A stretch of DNA of 15,517 bases from a bacterium (lineage in GTDB: Bacteria > Oederibacteriota > CAKKQC01), in contig CAKKQC010000052.1 in NCBI GenBank assembly GCA_919901855.1, positions 1 to 15,517 on the forward strand. The letters are read 5' to 3'. Positions 6,858 through 13,459 of this stretch are shown piece after piece (the stretch's first letter is position 1; each line of letters begins with the position of its first letter). A program made the translations under genes and the position numbers. Under the pieces are notes generated by a model that saw only the letters and a program-made list of their open reading frames with translations, did not search any database and had not been told where the DNA came from.

Positions 6858-8129
6858 TCAGGCCTTCATCAGACCGGAGACGGATTCGGACATGCGGGAG
6901 ACGGCCTTCGTAATATTATCGGCGGAGGTGGCGAAGGAAAGACGAAGATGACATTCAAGGCCGAACTCGCCGCCGGGGACCATGGCGACCTTCGCAGATT
7001 CCAGGAAATGAGAGGCAAGAGCAGAAGAGAAGCCCTTGGGGGGCTGGCCGGGCTTGAAGCCGAGCTTGGATGCCACAGAAGGATTCTCGAAGAGACCGCG
7101 GACGTCCGGGAAGGCGTAGAAGGCGCCGTCGGCGGGGGCGACCCGGAACCCGGGGATCTTGGAGAGCCCTTCGGCGATGAGGAGGCGGCGCTTCTTGAAC
7201 TCGGCGAACATGGCCGCCACGGAGTCCTTGGGCCCCTCGAGGGCGGCCAGCGCGGCTTTCTGGGCAATGGAGGTCGGGTTCGAGGTCGTCTGGCTCTGGA
7301 GGTTCCCGATCGCACCGATGACGTGTTCGGAGCCCAGCGCCCAGCCGATCCGCCAGCCGGTCATGGCGAAGGTCTTGGAGACCCCGTTCACGAGCAGGAC
7401 CCGGCCCTTGAGGTCGGGGGCGACGGCGGCGATGGACTTCGCTTCGCCAGCATAGACCAGGCAGTCGTAGATCTCGTCGGAAAGGATCCAGGTCTTCGGG
7501 AACTCGCGCAGGACGGCGGCCAGCCCCTCAAGCTCGGCGGGGGTGTAGACGATCCCGGTCGGGTTCGAGGGGGCGTTGAGGATGACCATCTTCGTCTTGG
7601 CGTTCAGCCCCTTGGCCAGCGAGGCGGGGTTAAGCTTGTAGCCCGCGGCCACGGGGGTGAGATAGGCCTCGTCCGGGTTCCATATCCTGGTCTCGCCGTC
7701 GGCGTACACGATCCGGGGGGTCCCCCCGGCCAGCCGGACCATGGCCGGGTACGAGACCCAGAACGGGGCCGGGATCAGGACCTCGTCGTGGACGTCCACG
7801 AGCGCGGTAATCGCGTTGGCGATCACGTGCTTGGCGCCGCAGCCGATCACGACCTGCTTGGGTTCGTATTCGAGGCCCTGGGATGCCTTCACGTGCTTGG
7901 CGACGGCGGCCTTGAGCTCGGGGATGCCGGAGGCGGGGGTGTATTTCGTGAACCCGGCCTTGATGGCGGCGGCGGCGGCGGCCTTGATGTGCTCGGGCGT
8001 GTCGAAGTCGGGCTCCCCCGCCGACAGGCTGACGACGTCGACGCCGGCGGCCCGCATGGCCTTGGCCTTGGCCTCGATGGCGAGCGTGGGCGAGGGGCGG
8101 AGCTCCGCGGCACGGCTGGAGAGGCTCAT
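6858..8129 (-). CDS. Class I PLP aminotransferase, aspartate aminotransferase type
   Basis: This is a cytoplasmic fold-type I PLP enzyme, most likely transferring amino groups between aspartate and 2-oxoglutarate. The 423-aa product shows the AspB/subgroup Ib pattern: SAGEPDFDTP (36-45), TKYTPASGIPELK (61-73), NAPSNPTG (185-192), LSDEIYDCLVY (216-226), the PLP lysine in SKTFAMTGWRIG (251-262, K252) and a C-terminal substrate-binding arginine in LRLSFA. It is 20 to 25 residues longer than typical Ib enzymes, apparently from small insertions near residues 155-167 and around LGFKPGQPPKG. Some Ib enzymes also act on prephenate, so I give no firm symbol. It lies upstream of hom-thrC on the same strand, which fits supply of aspartate to the threonine branch. 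No Shine-Dalgarno precedes the ATG. Confidence 0.9.
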   Translation of the reverse strand: MSLSSRAAELRPSPTLAIEAKAKAMRAAGVDVVSLSAGEPDFDTPEHIKAAAAAAIKAGFTKYTPASGIPELKAAVAKHVKASQGLEYEPKQVVIGCGAKHVIANAITALVDVHDEVLIPAPFWVSYPAMVRLAGGTPRIVYADGETRIWNPDEAYLTPVAAGYKLNPASLAKGLNAKTKMVILNAPSNPTGIVYTPAELEGLAAVLREFPKTWILSDEIYDCLVYAGEAKSIAAVAPDLKGRVLLVNGVSKTFAMTGWRIGWALGSEHVIGAIGNLQSQTTSNPTSIAQKAALAALEGPKDSVAAMFAEFKKRRLLIAEGLSKIPGFRVAPADGAFYAFPDVRGLFENPSVASKLGFKPGQPPKGFSSALASHFLESAKVAMVPGGEFGLECHLRLSFATSADNITKAVSRMSESVSGLMKA

Positions 8130-8138
8130 GGGAGCGTT

Positions 8139-8144
8139 ATTATA
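8139..8144 (-). promoter_or_regulatory. Perfect -10 box upstream of the aminotransferase
   Basis: The minus strand reads TATAAT here, with only nine bases before the ATG at 8129. A start site about seven bases downstream would leave a leader of a few bases or none, which would explain the lack of a Shine-Dalgarno. I see no good -35 hexamer at 16-18 bp. Confidence 0.5.
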
Positions 8145-8161
8145 CGGCCTTCCCTGGGTCT

Positions 8162-8190
8162 TTGACGCGCCCCCAACCCCACGCTAGAAT
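8162..8190 (+). promoter_or_regulatory. Sigma70-type promoter of the rpsU operon
   Basis: TTGACG (8162-8167), a 17-bp spacer, then TAGAAT (8185-8190). Each hexamer matches five of six consensus bases. The predicted start is near 8197, giving an untranslated leader of about 165 bases before rpsU. It is divergent from the aminotransferase signal 18 bp away. Confidence 0.75.
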
Positions 8191-8196
8191 CATTGA

Positions 8197-8361
8197 TCTC
8201 AGCTAAGGATTCGACAGCCTTCGCGGCACGCGGATGGTTCTGACGAGTTCCCCTGAAGGGGCGGCCTACTTCATGAAGACCCCGGGCATCAGAATGCCAG
8301 GGCCCATGTCCGGCCGGCTGAGACCGATTTCGAGTGCATATAAATGGAGGTGACGACTCAC
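8197..8361 (+). promoter_or_regulatory. Long, hairpin-rich 5' leader of rpsU
   Basis: The leader contains CCCCTGAAGGGG (8250-8261), the palindrome CTTCATGAAG (8269-8278) and GGCAT-CAGA-ATGCC (about 8285-8298). CTCAGC near the predicted start can pair with GCTGAG near 8316-8321. It ends in a strong GGAGGTGA (8346-8353). Such a leader suggests control of S21 or the whole operon, but it fits no known leader class that I recognise. Confidence 0.35.
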
Positions 8362-8571
8362 ATGGCAGAAGTCGTGGTGAAGGATTACGATTCCTTCGAA
8401 ACCGCACTTCGCCGGTTCAAGAAGAAGGTCCAGGACGCGGGTCTCCTGCAGGAGATGCGGAAGCGCGAGTATTACGAGGCCCCGTCGGTCCGCCGGAAGA
8501 AGAAGCTGCTCGCCGCGATCCGCAAGGAACGCCGGCGGCAGAAGCGCGAAAGCGAAAAGGCAGGAGCCTGA
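8362..8571 (+). CDS. rpsU: 30S ribosomal protein S21
   Basis: This 69-aa, highly basic protein of the small ribosomal subunit helps translation initiation at the 3' end of 16S rRNA. The family pattern is clear: [20 protein letters not shown], then [20 protein letters not shown], then a lysine/arginine tail. The ATG at 8362 is preceded by GGAGGTGA at eight bases. An in-frame ATG at 8344 lies upstream of that site and is rejected. It is the first gene of a macromolecular-synthesis operon (S21, YqeY, primase, sigma-like), behind the promoter at 8162-8190. The stop is five bases before yqeY. Confidence 0.96.
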   Translation: MAEVVVKDYDSFETALRRFKKKVQDAGLLQEMRKREYYEAPSVRRKKKLLAAIRKERRRQKRESEKAGA

Positions 8572-8576
8572 CCTCC

Positions 8577-9026
8577 ATGGCACTTGACGAGCAGGTCCGG
8601 GCCGATCTGGCCACCGCGCTCAAGGCCAAGGACCTGGCGCGAGCCAACACCCTCCGTATGCTCCTCGCGGCGTTCAAGAACGCCGAGATCGAGAAGCGCT
8701 CGGCCCTGTCCGAGGAGGAACGGCTCGCCCAGGTCCAGAAGGCCATCAAGATCCGCAAGGAAGCGATCGAGGGCGCGGTGAAGGCGAACCGCGCCGACGT
8801 GAAGGCGGCGGAGGAGTCGGAGATGAAGATCCTCCAGGCCTACCTGCCCGCCCAGCTCAGCGACGCCGACCTGGCCGACCTCGTGGCGAAGGCCATCGAG
8901 GAAGCGGGGGCCAAGACCCCCGCCGAGATGGGCAAGGTCATGAAGATCCTGATGCCGAGGATCGCGGGCCGGGGCGACGGGGGCAAGGCCTCCGCGCTCG
9001 TGAAGCAGAAGCTGGCGGGAGCATAG
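8577..9026 (+). CDS. yqeY: GatB/YqeY domain-containing protein
   Basis: This 149-aa protein has the full length of the YqeY family and is related to the tail domain of the GatB subunit of tRNA amidotransferase. Typical features are the N-terminal LATALKAKDLARANTLRMLLAAFKN helix, EEESEMKILQAYLPAQLS-like spacing, and the C-terminal MGKVMKILMPRIAGRGDGGKASALVKQKL, where KVM...GRGDG is the conserved tail motif. The ATG at 8577 has AGGAG ten bases upstream, overlapping the end of rpsU. Its usual place between rpsU and dnaG is conserved in many bacteria. The exact role is not established; a link to tRNA-dependent amidation or translation is inferred from the domain. Confidence 0.93.
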   Translation: MALDEQVRADLATALKAKDLARANTLRMLLAAFKNAEIEKRSALSEEERLAQVQKAIKIRKEAIEGAVKANRADVKAAEESEMKILQAYLPAQLSDADLADLVAKAIEEAGAKTPAEMGKVMKILMPRIAGRGDGGKASALVKQKLAGA

Positions 9027-9052
9027 AGACGAGTAGAGGATCGAGGTCTCTG

Positions 9053-9366
9053 CGGACCGCTCGGCAGACCGGGCGCGGGTCCTGTCGGAGGTCTGAAGGA
9101 CGGGTCCTGTCAGAGGGCGAGGGCGCGGGTCCTGTCGGAGGTCTCGTCAGTGTCCACTCGCCTTGGCGGCTGAGGCCAGAGCGACCTGCAGGGCGATCCG
9201 ATTGCCGGCGTGCGTCTGCCGCACAGGAGTGCGGTCAGCCGCAGCGGGATGCGCTGACTTGAGACCGCTGTTGCCGCGTTCGGCTCGTGGAACTGACTTC
9301 GACCTCCTCCTCCCACGCCCTCGCCCCTTGCCACCCGTCCCCGCGACCTCCTCCTCCCGCGCCCGG
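9053..9366. repeat. Dispersed palindromic element, copy 2 (about 310 bp)
   Basis: Homologous to 6589-6809 in the same orientation, but longer because both ends are internally repeated. The left end CGGGTCCTGTCGGAGGTCT recurs at 9076, 9101 (variant CGGGTCCTGTCAGAGG) and 9126, an exact 25-bp period. The right end GACCTCCTCCTCCC recurs at 9301 and 9345. CCGGGCGCGGG (9069-9079) and CCCGCGCCCGG (9356-9366) are perfect inverted termini. It fills the whole gene-free stretch between yqeY and the glycosylase gene, and its last base is the first base of that gene's apparent GTG. Confidence 0.8.
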
Positions 9367-9926
9367 TGAGGACACTGCCCCCTTCCTTCTATAAGAAGAC
9401 GACGCATTGGGTGGCGAGGAGGCTGATCGGGTGCGTCCTCAGACACGGAAAGACGGCGGGGATCATCGTGGAGACGGAGGCGTACACCGGGGAGGACGAT
9501 CCGGGGAGCCATGCGTACAGGGGAAGAAAGACCAGAAACGCGCCCATGTTCGGGCCGGCGGGGCGGGCGTACGTGTACCAGTGCCACATCTGGCCATTGC
9601 TGAACGTGGTGACGGAGAGAGAAGGAACGCCGGGGGCGGTCCTCATCCGGGCGCTGATCCCGACGGAGGGGCTGGCGATCATGCGGAAGAGGAGAAAGAC
9701 GGAGAAGGACCGGGACCTGACGCGGGGGCCGGGGCGGCTGACGCAGGCGCTCGGGATCACGCTCCGGGACAACCGGAAGGACCTGAGGGGACCGGGGCTC
9801 AGGATCGTCAAGGGGCCAAAGGGATTCAAGTGCCGGATCGCGCGCACCACGCGCATCGGCCTGAAAGGTCCCGCCGCGAAGCTGCCCTGGCGGTATCACG
9901 CAGCGAACTGCCCGTTTGTGTCATAA
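9366..9926 (+). CDS. DNA-3-methyladenine glycosylase (AAG/MPG type)
   Basis: This monofunctional base-excision repair enzyme removes alkylated purines. The 186-aa protein has the family order: LPPSFYKKTTHWVARRLIGC (4-23), the catalytic glutamate in IIVETEAYTGEDDPGSHAYR, TRNAPMFGPAGRAYVYQCHI, NVVTEREGTPGAVLIRAL and LTRGPGRLTQALGI. The usual YVYxxYGxH region is altered to YVYQCHIWPLLNV. The GTG at 9366 gives a sensible N-terminus but has no Shine-Dalgarno and abuts the dispersed repeat; the native initiation region may have been displaced. Arginine codons AGA/AGG are frequent here (as in YRGRKTRN), whereas neighbours use CGC/CGG. The gene is not a usual member of the rpsU-dnaG-rpoD operon, so I infer insertion, probably by transfer. 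Confidence 0.88.
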   Translation: MRTLPPSFYKKTTHWVARRLIGCVLRHGKTAGIIVETEAYTGEDDPGSHAYRGRKTRNAPMFGPAGRAYVYQCHIWPLLNVVTEREGTPGAVLIRALIPTEGLAIMRKRRKTEKDRDLTRGPGRLTQALGITLRDNRKDLRGPGLRIVKGPKGFKCRIARTTRIGLKGPAAKLPWRYHAANCPFVS

Positions 9927-9950
9927 TTCCCGCGGAGTTGAACCACCCCC

Positions 9951-11774
9951 ATGATTGACCAGGCCACCCTCGACAAGATCCGCGCCGCCGTCGACATCGC
10001 CGAGATCGTCGGGGAGCACGTCCCGCTGAAGCGCGCCGGGGCGACCAGCCTCAAGGGGCTCTGCCCGTTCCACCCGGAGAAGACGCCGTCGTTCCACGTG
10101 AATACCGCGCTACAGATCTTCAAGTGCTTCGGCTGCGGCGCGGGGGGCAACGCCGCCACCTTCCTCATGAAGATCGAGAACATCCCGTTCCCGGAGGCCG
10201 TGAAGCGGCTGGCCGAGCGGGCCCACATCCCCTTCGCCGACACCGCGAACCCGGAAGAACAGGAGCGCACGCGGCTGCGGCAGTTGCTCGAGACCGCGAC
10301 GTCCCTGTACCAGCGCTCGCTCGCCTCGTCCCCGGCGGCCGCCCGGGCACGGAGCTATCTCGAGTCCCGGCGAATCCCGAAGGAGGCGGTGGCGGCATTC
10401 CGGCTCGGGTTCTCGACCGGCCAGGAAGTCTTCGCGGCCAAGGTCCACCCCGCCCTGCTCCAGCGGGCCGGGCTGGCGGGGCCGGGGCGGGACGGCTCCC
10501 CCACGGACCGCATGCGTGGCCGGCTCGTCATTCCGATCACGGACGACCAGGGCCGGGTCGTCGGGTTCGGCGGCCGGGCGCTCGACGACGAGCAGATGCC
10601 CAAATACCTGAACACCCCCGAAACGCCCGTGTTTCACAAGTCCACGTCGCTCTACGGGCTCTCGCTCGCGGCGAACGCCATCCGCAAGGCGGGCCGGATC
10701 GTGCTCGTGGAGGGCTACTTCGACGTGATCACGCTGCACGCGCTCGGCGTCACGGAGACCGTGGCGTCGCTGGGCACCTCGCTCACGGACGGCCAGCTCC
10801 ACGCGCTCAAACGGTTCGCCCGCGTCCTCCTGATCGTTTATGATGAGGACATGGGCGGAAACGACGCGGCGATCCGCGGACTCGACCTGGCTACCGAGGC
10901 GGGGTTCGAGGTCAAGATCGTGAGACTCCCGGGGTCCAAGGATCCCGACGAGTTCATCCTGGCGAACGGCCGGGACGCGTTTCTGCGCGCCCTCGAGGGC
11001 GCGGCGGGGTCCGAGGCGTCCGACGCCGTCGGCGGCGTCGTCGCGGTCTCGCTCTTCGACTACCGAGTCGAGGTCGCGTCCCGGCACGCGGACCCCACGA
11101 CCCTCCGGGGCAAGCAGGCCATCGTGGCCTCGGTCCTGCCCTATCTGGCCCGGGTGCCCAACGCGATCGAGCGGCACGCGTACGTGCGCCGGCTCGCCGA
11201 CCACCTCCAGATCCGCGAGGCGGACGTCGAGGAGGAGCTGGCCAAGGTTCCGCGGGCGCAGGAGCGCCCCTCGTTCCGGCCGGAGCCGGTCCGGCGCACT
11301 CCCGCGGCCGCCCCGGCATCCGGGTGGCGGGCGGAATCGCTCCTGCTCGCGGGCGTCCTCGCGCACCGGCCCGCGGCGATCCAGGCGCTCTTCGAGCTGC
11401 CGAACGAGGCGTTCCAGACGCCCGACGCGGCCCGGCTCGCGGCGCGCATGAGCGCGCTCCTGCAATCGGGCGAGTCGTTCTCGGTCTCCTCGCTCATGGA
11501 CGAGTTCCAGGATTCCCAGCTCGCGCTCGACCTCCTGTCGAACGCCGAGGCCACCGAGGCCGTCGCCGTTCCAGCGTCCGCCGGAACCGCGCCAGCTGCT
11601 CCTACAGCTGGGGGTTCCGATGCCGCGTGCAAGGAAGCCGCCGCGCACCTGACCGAGGGCTGGCGCCGCCGTAGGCTCAAGGACCTCCAGCGCCAGATCG
11701 AGCAGGCCCGCGACCCGGCCGTGGTCGCCCGCCTGCTCGAGGCCAAGCAGCAGTTGGCGGGGTCGACCCGATGA
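9951..11774 (+). CDS. dnaG: DNA primase
   Basis: DnaG synthesises RNA primers at the replication fork and works with the replicative helicase. The 607-aa protein has the N-terminal CHC2 zinc site (C38, H41, C59, C62), the catalytic core and a Toprim domain with VEGYFDVI (253-260, E254) and YDEDMGG (297-303, D298 and D300). The metal-binding acidic residues are present, though the usual DGD reads DED. The C-terminal helicase-binding region (about 455-607) is interrupted at about 536-560 by an Ala/Pro stretch encoded by a palindrome. The ATG at 9951 follows GGAG by 14 bases, 24 bp after the glycosylase. The stop overlaps the start of the sigma-like gene as ATGA, so the two are coupled. Confidence 0.96.
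   Translation: MIDQATLDKIRAAVDIAEIVGEHVPLKRAGATSLKGLCPFHPEKTPSFHVNTALQIFKCFGCGAGGNAATFLMKIENIPFPEAVKRLAERAHIPFADTANPEEQERTRLRQLLETATSLYQRSLASSPAAARARSYLESRRIPKEAVAAFRLGFSTGQEVFAAKVHPALLQRAGLAGPGRDGSPTDRMRGRLVIPITDDQGRVVGFGGRALDDEQMPKYLNTPETPVFHKSTSLYGLSLAANAIRKAGRIVLVEGYFDVITLHALGVTETVASLGTSLTDGQLHALKRFARVLLIVYDEDMGGNDAAIRGLDLATEAGFEVKIVRLPGSKDPDEFILANGRDAFLRALEGAAGSEASDAVGGVVAVSLFDYRVEVASRHADPTTLRGKQAIVASVLPYLARVPNAIERHAYVRRLADHLQIREADVEEELAKVPRAQERPSFRPEPVRRTPAAAPASGWRAESLLLAGVLAHRPAAIQALFELPNEAFQTPDAARLAARMSALLQSGESFSVSSLMDEFQDSQLALDLLSNAEATEAVAVPASAGTAPAAPTAGGSDAACKEAAAHLTEGWRRRRLKDLQRQIEQARDPAVVARLLEAKQQLAGSTR
11583..11618. repeat. REP-like palindrome inside dnaG
   Basis: GGAACC (11583-11588), CCAGCTG (11592-11598), loop CTCCTA, CAGCTGG (11605-11611), GGTTCC (11613-11618) form a nested stem of 13 paired bases. 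On the minus strand the loop region reads CTGTAGGAGCAG, similar to GTAG-headed REP palindromes. It is in frame and encodes part of an Ala/Pro linker. Confidence 0.6.
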
Positions 11775-12631
11775 CGCGCCCGAAGACGGGCGTTCCGAAG
11801 ACGGCCAGCGCCGGGGGCCCAAAGGCGGCCGTGCCGGCGAAGCCGGCGACCGCGAAAGTGCCCGCGGCGGCGAAGGCCGCGCCCGCCGCCAAGGCCGCGG
11901 CTCCCAAGGGCGCGCCGCTCCTCCCGCCGGTCAAGCCCGCGGGCAAGATGGGGCGGTTCGGCGGCGGTCCCGGCCGGCCGCGCGGCAAGGGCCGCGGCGA
12001 CTACATCCCCCGCGAGGGGTCCGACGAGCCGGGCGCGGAACCGCGCACGACGGACATCGAGACCCTGATCGCGCTGGGCCGCGAGCGCGGGTACCTGACC
12101 TACCAGGAGGTTTCCGACAAGCTCCCGCAGGACACGATGCTGACCGACCAGATCGACGACCTGCTGTCCAAGCTCTCGGAGATGGACATCGAGATCATCG
12201 ACGAGGACGACGCGCGCCAGCGCGAGGCGGAACCAAAGCACAAGGCCAAGCGGGCCCCCGGCGAGGAAGACTCCGCGCCCGAGCCGGAATCCCGGATCGA
12301 CGATCCCGTCCGCATGTACCTCCACGAGATGGGCCAGGTCATGCTCCTGACCCGCGACGAGGAGATCGCGCTGGCCAAGCAGGTCGAGGACGGCGAGAAG
12401 AAGGTGGACGCGGCCCTCTACCAGTCCGACCTCGTCATCAAGGAGCTCCTCCAGCTCGACGCCCGGCTGGCGTCCGGCGAGATCTCGTTGACCGACGCGG
12501 TCAAGGTGGACGGCGAGGGCGAGCTCACGCCCATCCAGGTCAAGCGGATCCGGCGGCGCATCGCGACGATCCTGGCCCGGGTCCGCCGCCTCTGGCTCCA
12601 GTACCAGCGGACCCGCGAACGCAAGGGGTAG
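11771..12631 (+). CDS. RpoD-like protein lacking regions 2-4 (truncated primary sigma factor)
   Basis: This 286-aa product starts with an Ala/Pro/Lys-rich, disordered, basic segment (1-80). Region 1.1 follows (about 92-146, with IETLIALGRERGYLTYQEVS and a LLSKLSEMDIEIIDED helix), then region 1.2 (about 177-212, DDPVRMYLHEMGQVMLLTRD and EEIALAKQVEDGEKKV) and the first helices of the non-conserved region (213-286). It then stops. Regions 2.1-2.4, 3 and 4 are absent and are not found in any frame downstream, because nrdR begins 9 bp later. It therefore cannot bind core RNA polymerase through region 2 or recognise -10/-35 elements as a normal sigma. The position after dnaG, with an ATGA overlap, is the standard rpoD place. 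It may be an in-place deletion, an assembly artefact, or a stand-alone regulator. Coding quality is intact throughout. Confidence 0.85.
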   Translation: MTRPKTGVPKTASAGGPKAAVPAKPATAKVPAAAKAAPAAKAAAPKGAPLLPPVKPAGKMGRFGGGPGRPRGKGRGDYIPREGSDEPGAEPRTTDIETLIALGRERGYLTYQEVSDKLPQDTMLTDQIDDLLSKLSEMDIEIIDEDDARQREAEPKHKAKRAPGEEDSAPEPESRIDDPVRMYLHEMGQVMLLTRDEEIALAKQVEDGEKKVDAALYQSDLVIKELLQLDARLASGEISLTDAVKVDGEGELTPIQVKRIRRRIATILARVRRLWLQYQRTRERKG

Positions 12632-12640
12632 GGTCCCGCC

Positions 12641-13168
12641 ATGAAGTGCCCGTTCTGCGGCCACCAGGAAGACAAGGTCGTGGACTCGCGGGAATCCAAG
12701 GAGGGCGACGCGATCCGGCGGCGCCGCGAATGCCTCGGTTGCCGGCGGCGGTTCACGACCTACGAGCAGATCGAGCAGGCGATGCCCCTGCTCAAGAAGA
12801 AGGACGGCCGGTGGGAGGCGTTCAGCCGGGACAAGCTCATGGGGGGCCTGCGGCGCGCCTGCGAGAAGCGTCCCGTGGGACAGTCCGAGCTCGACACGAT
12901 CGCCGAGGGCATCGAGAAGGAATGCTTCAGCCGGAACGGCCGGGAGGTCACGAGCGCCGAGATCGGGGAGATGGTGATGGCCAAGCTCCACGACCTGGAC
13001 GAGGTGGCCTACGTCCGGTTCGCGAGCGTGTACCGGCAGTTCAAGGACGTCACGCAATTCATGGAGGAAGTCCAGCGCCTGCTCAAGAAAAATGAAGGCC
13101 GGACGGCTTCCGCGGGTCGCACCCCGGGCGCGGTCGAGAAGGAAAAGGGGCCCAAGGCGGTCTCCTAG
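12641..13168 (+). CDS. nrdR: Transcriptional repressor NrdR
   Basis: NrdR is a zinc-ribbon/ATP-cone repressor of ribonucleotide reductase genes; it senses dATP/ATP and binds NrdR boxes. The 175-aa protein begins MKCPFCGHQEDKVVDSRES, with zinc cysteines C3, C6, C31 and C34 and the basic stretch IRRRRECLGCRRRFTTYEQI. The ATP-cone runs from about 48 to 138 (LKKKDGRWEAFSRDKLMGGL ... DEVAYVRFASVYRQFKDV). A tail of about 25 residues rich in Lys/Gly extends beyond the usual 150. The ATG at 12641 has GGGGTAGGG upstream, overlapping the stop of the sigma-like gene. nrdR is not a usual neighbour of dnaG/rpoD; its 5' edge may be the junction of a deletion that removed the rest of rpoD. No NrdR box was identified in the window. 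Confidence 0.95.
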   Translation: MKCPFCGHQEDKVVDSRESKEGDAIRRRRECLGCRRRFTTYEQIEQAMPLLKKKDGRWEAFSRDKLMGGLRRACEKRPVGQSELDTIAEGIEKECFSRNGREVTSAEIGEMVMAKLHDLDEVAYVRFASVYRQFKDVTQFMEEVQRLLKKNEGRTASAGRTPGAVEKEKGPKAVS

Positions 13169-13222
13169 CCGTCCAGGCGGTATATTGGTCAGGAGTTCCG
13201 AATCAAGGAGGACGAGGATACG

Positions 13223-13429
13223 ATGGCAATCGACGAAATCACCAAACGGCGGTACGGGCTGTACGTGTTCTGGTCCGGCTACGTCATGCTCATGGCCGGG
13301 TACTACGTCCTCTACCTCCTCGGCGCGAAGCCGGACTACAAGGCCGTTTTCGAAATCCTGGCCCCCGCCCTCATCGTCGGGGCCTTCCCCGTATTCTGGC
13401 TCTCCATCCACCTCGGCACGTTCGACTGA
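13223..13429 (+). CDS. Small two-helix membrane protein, 68 aa
   Basis: Not recognised. The product is short with a cytoplasmic-looking basic start (MAIDEITKRR) and two hydrophobic segments, about residues 12-34 (aromatic, Gly/Tyr-rich) and 42-63, joined by GAKPDYK. The N-terminal MAIDEITKRRYGLY and the tail HLGTFD give no family clue. It has a good AAGGAGG (13205-13211) eleven bases before the ATG, and lies 54 bp after nrdR and 30 bp before the TPR gene, so it probably sits in the same transcript. A TATATT at 13181-13186 could be a -10, but there is no matching -35. A membrane location is predicted from sequence; no function is proposed. Confidence 0.8.
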   Translation: MAIDEITKRRYGLYVFWSGYVMLMAGYYVLYLLGAKPDYKAVFEILAPALIVGAFPVFWLSIHLGTFD

Positions 13430-13459
13430 CCGCCACGACCCTTTAAGGAGGAGTCCGAT

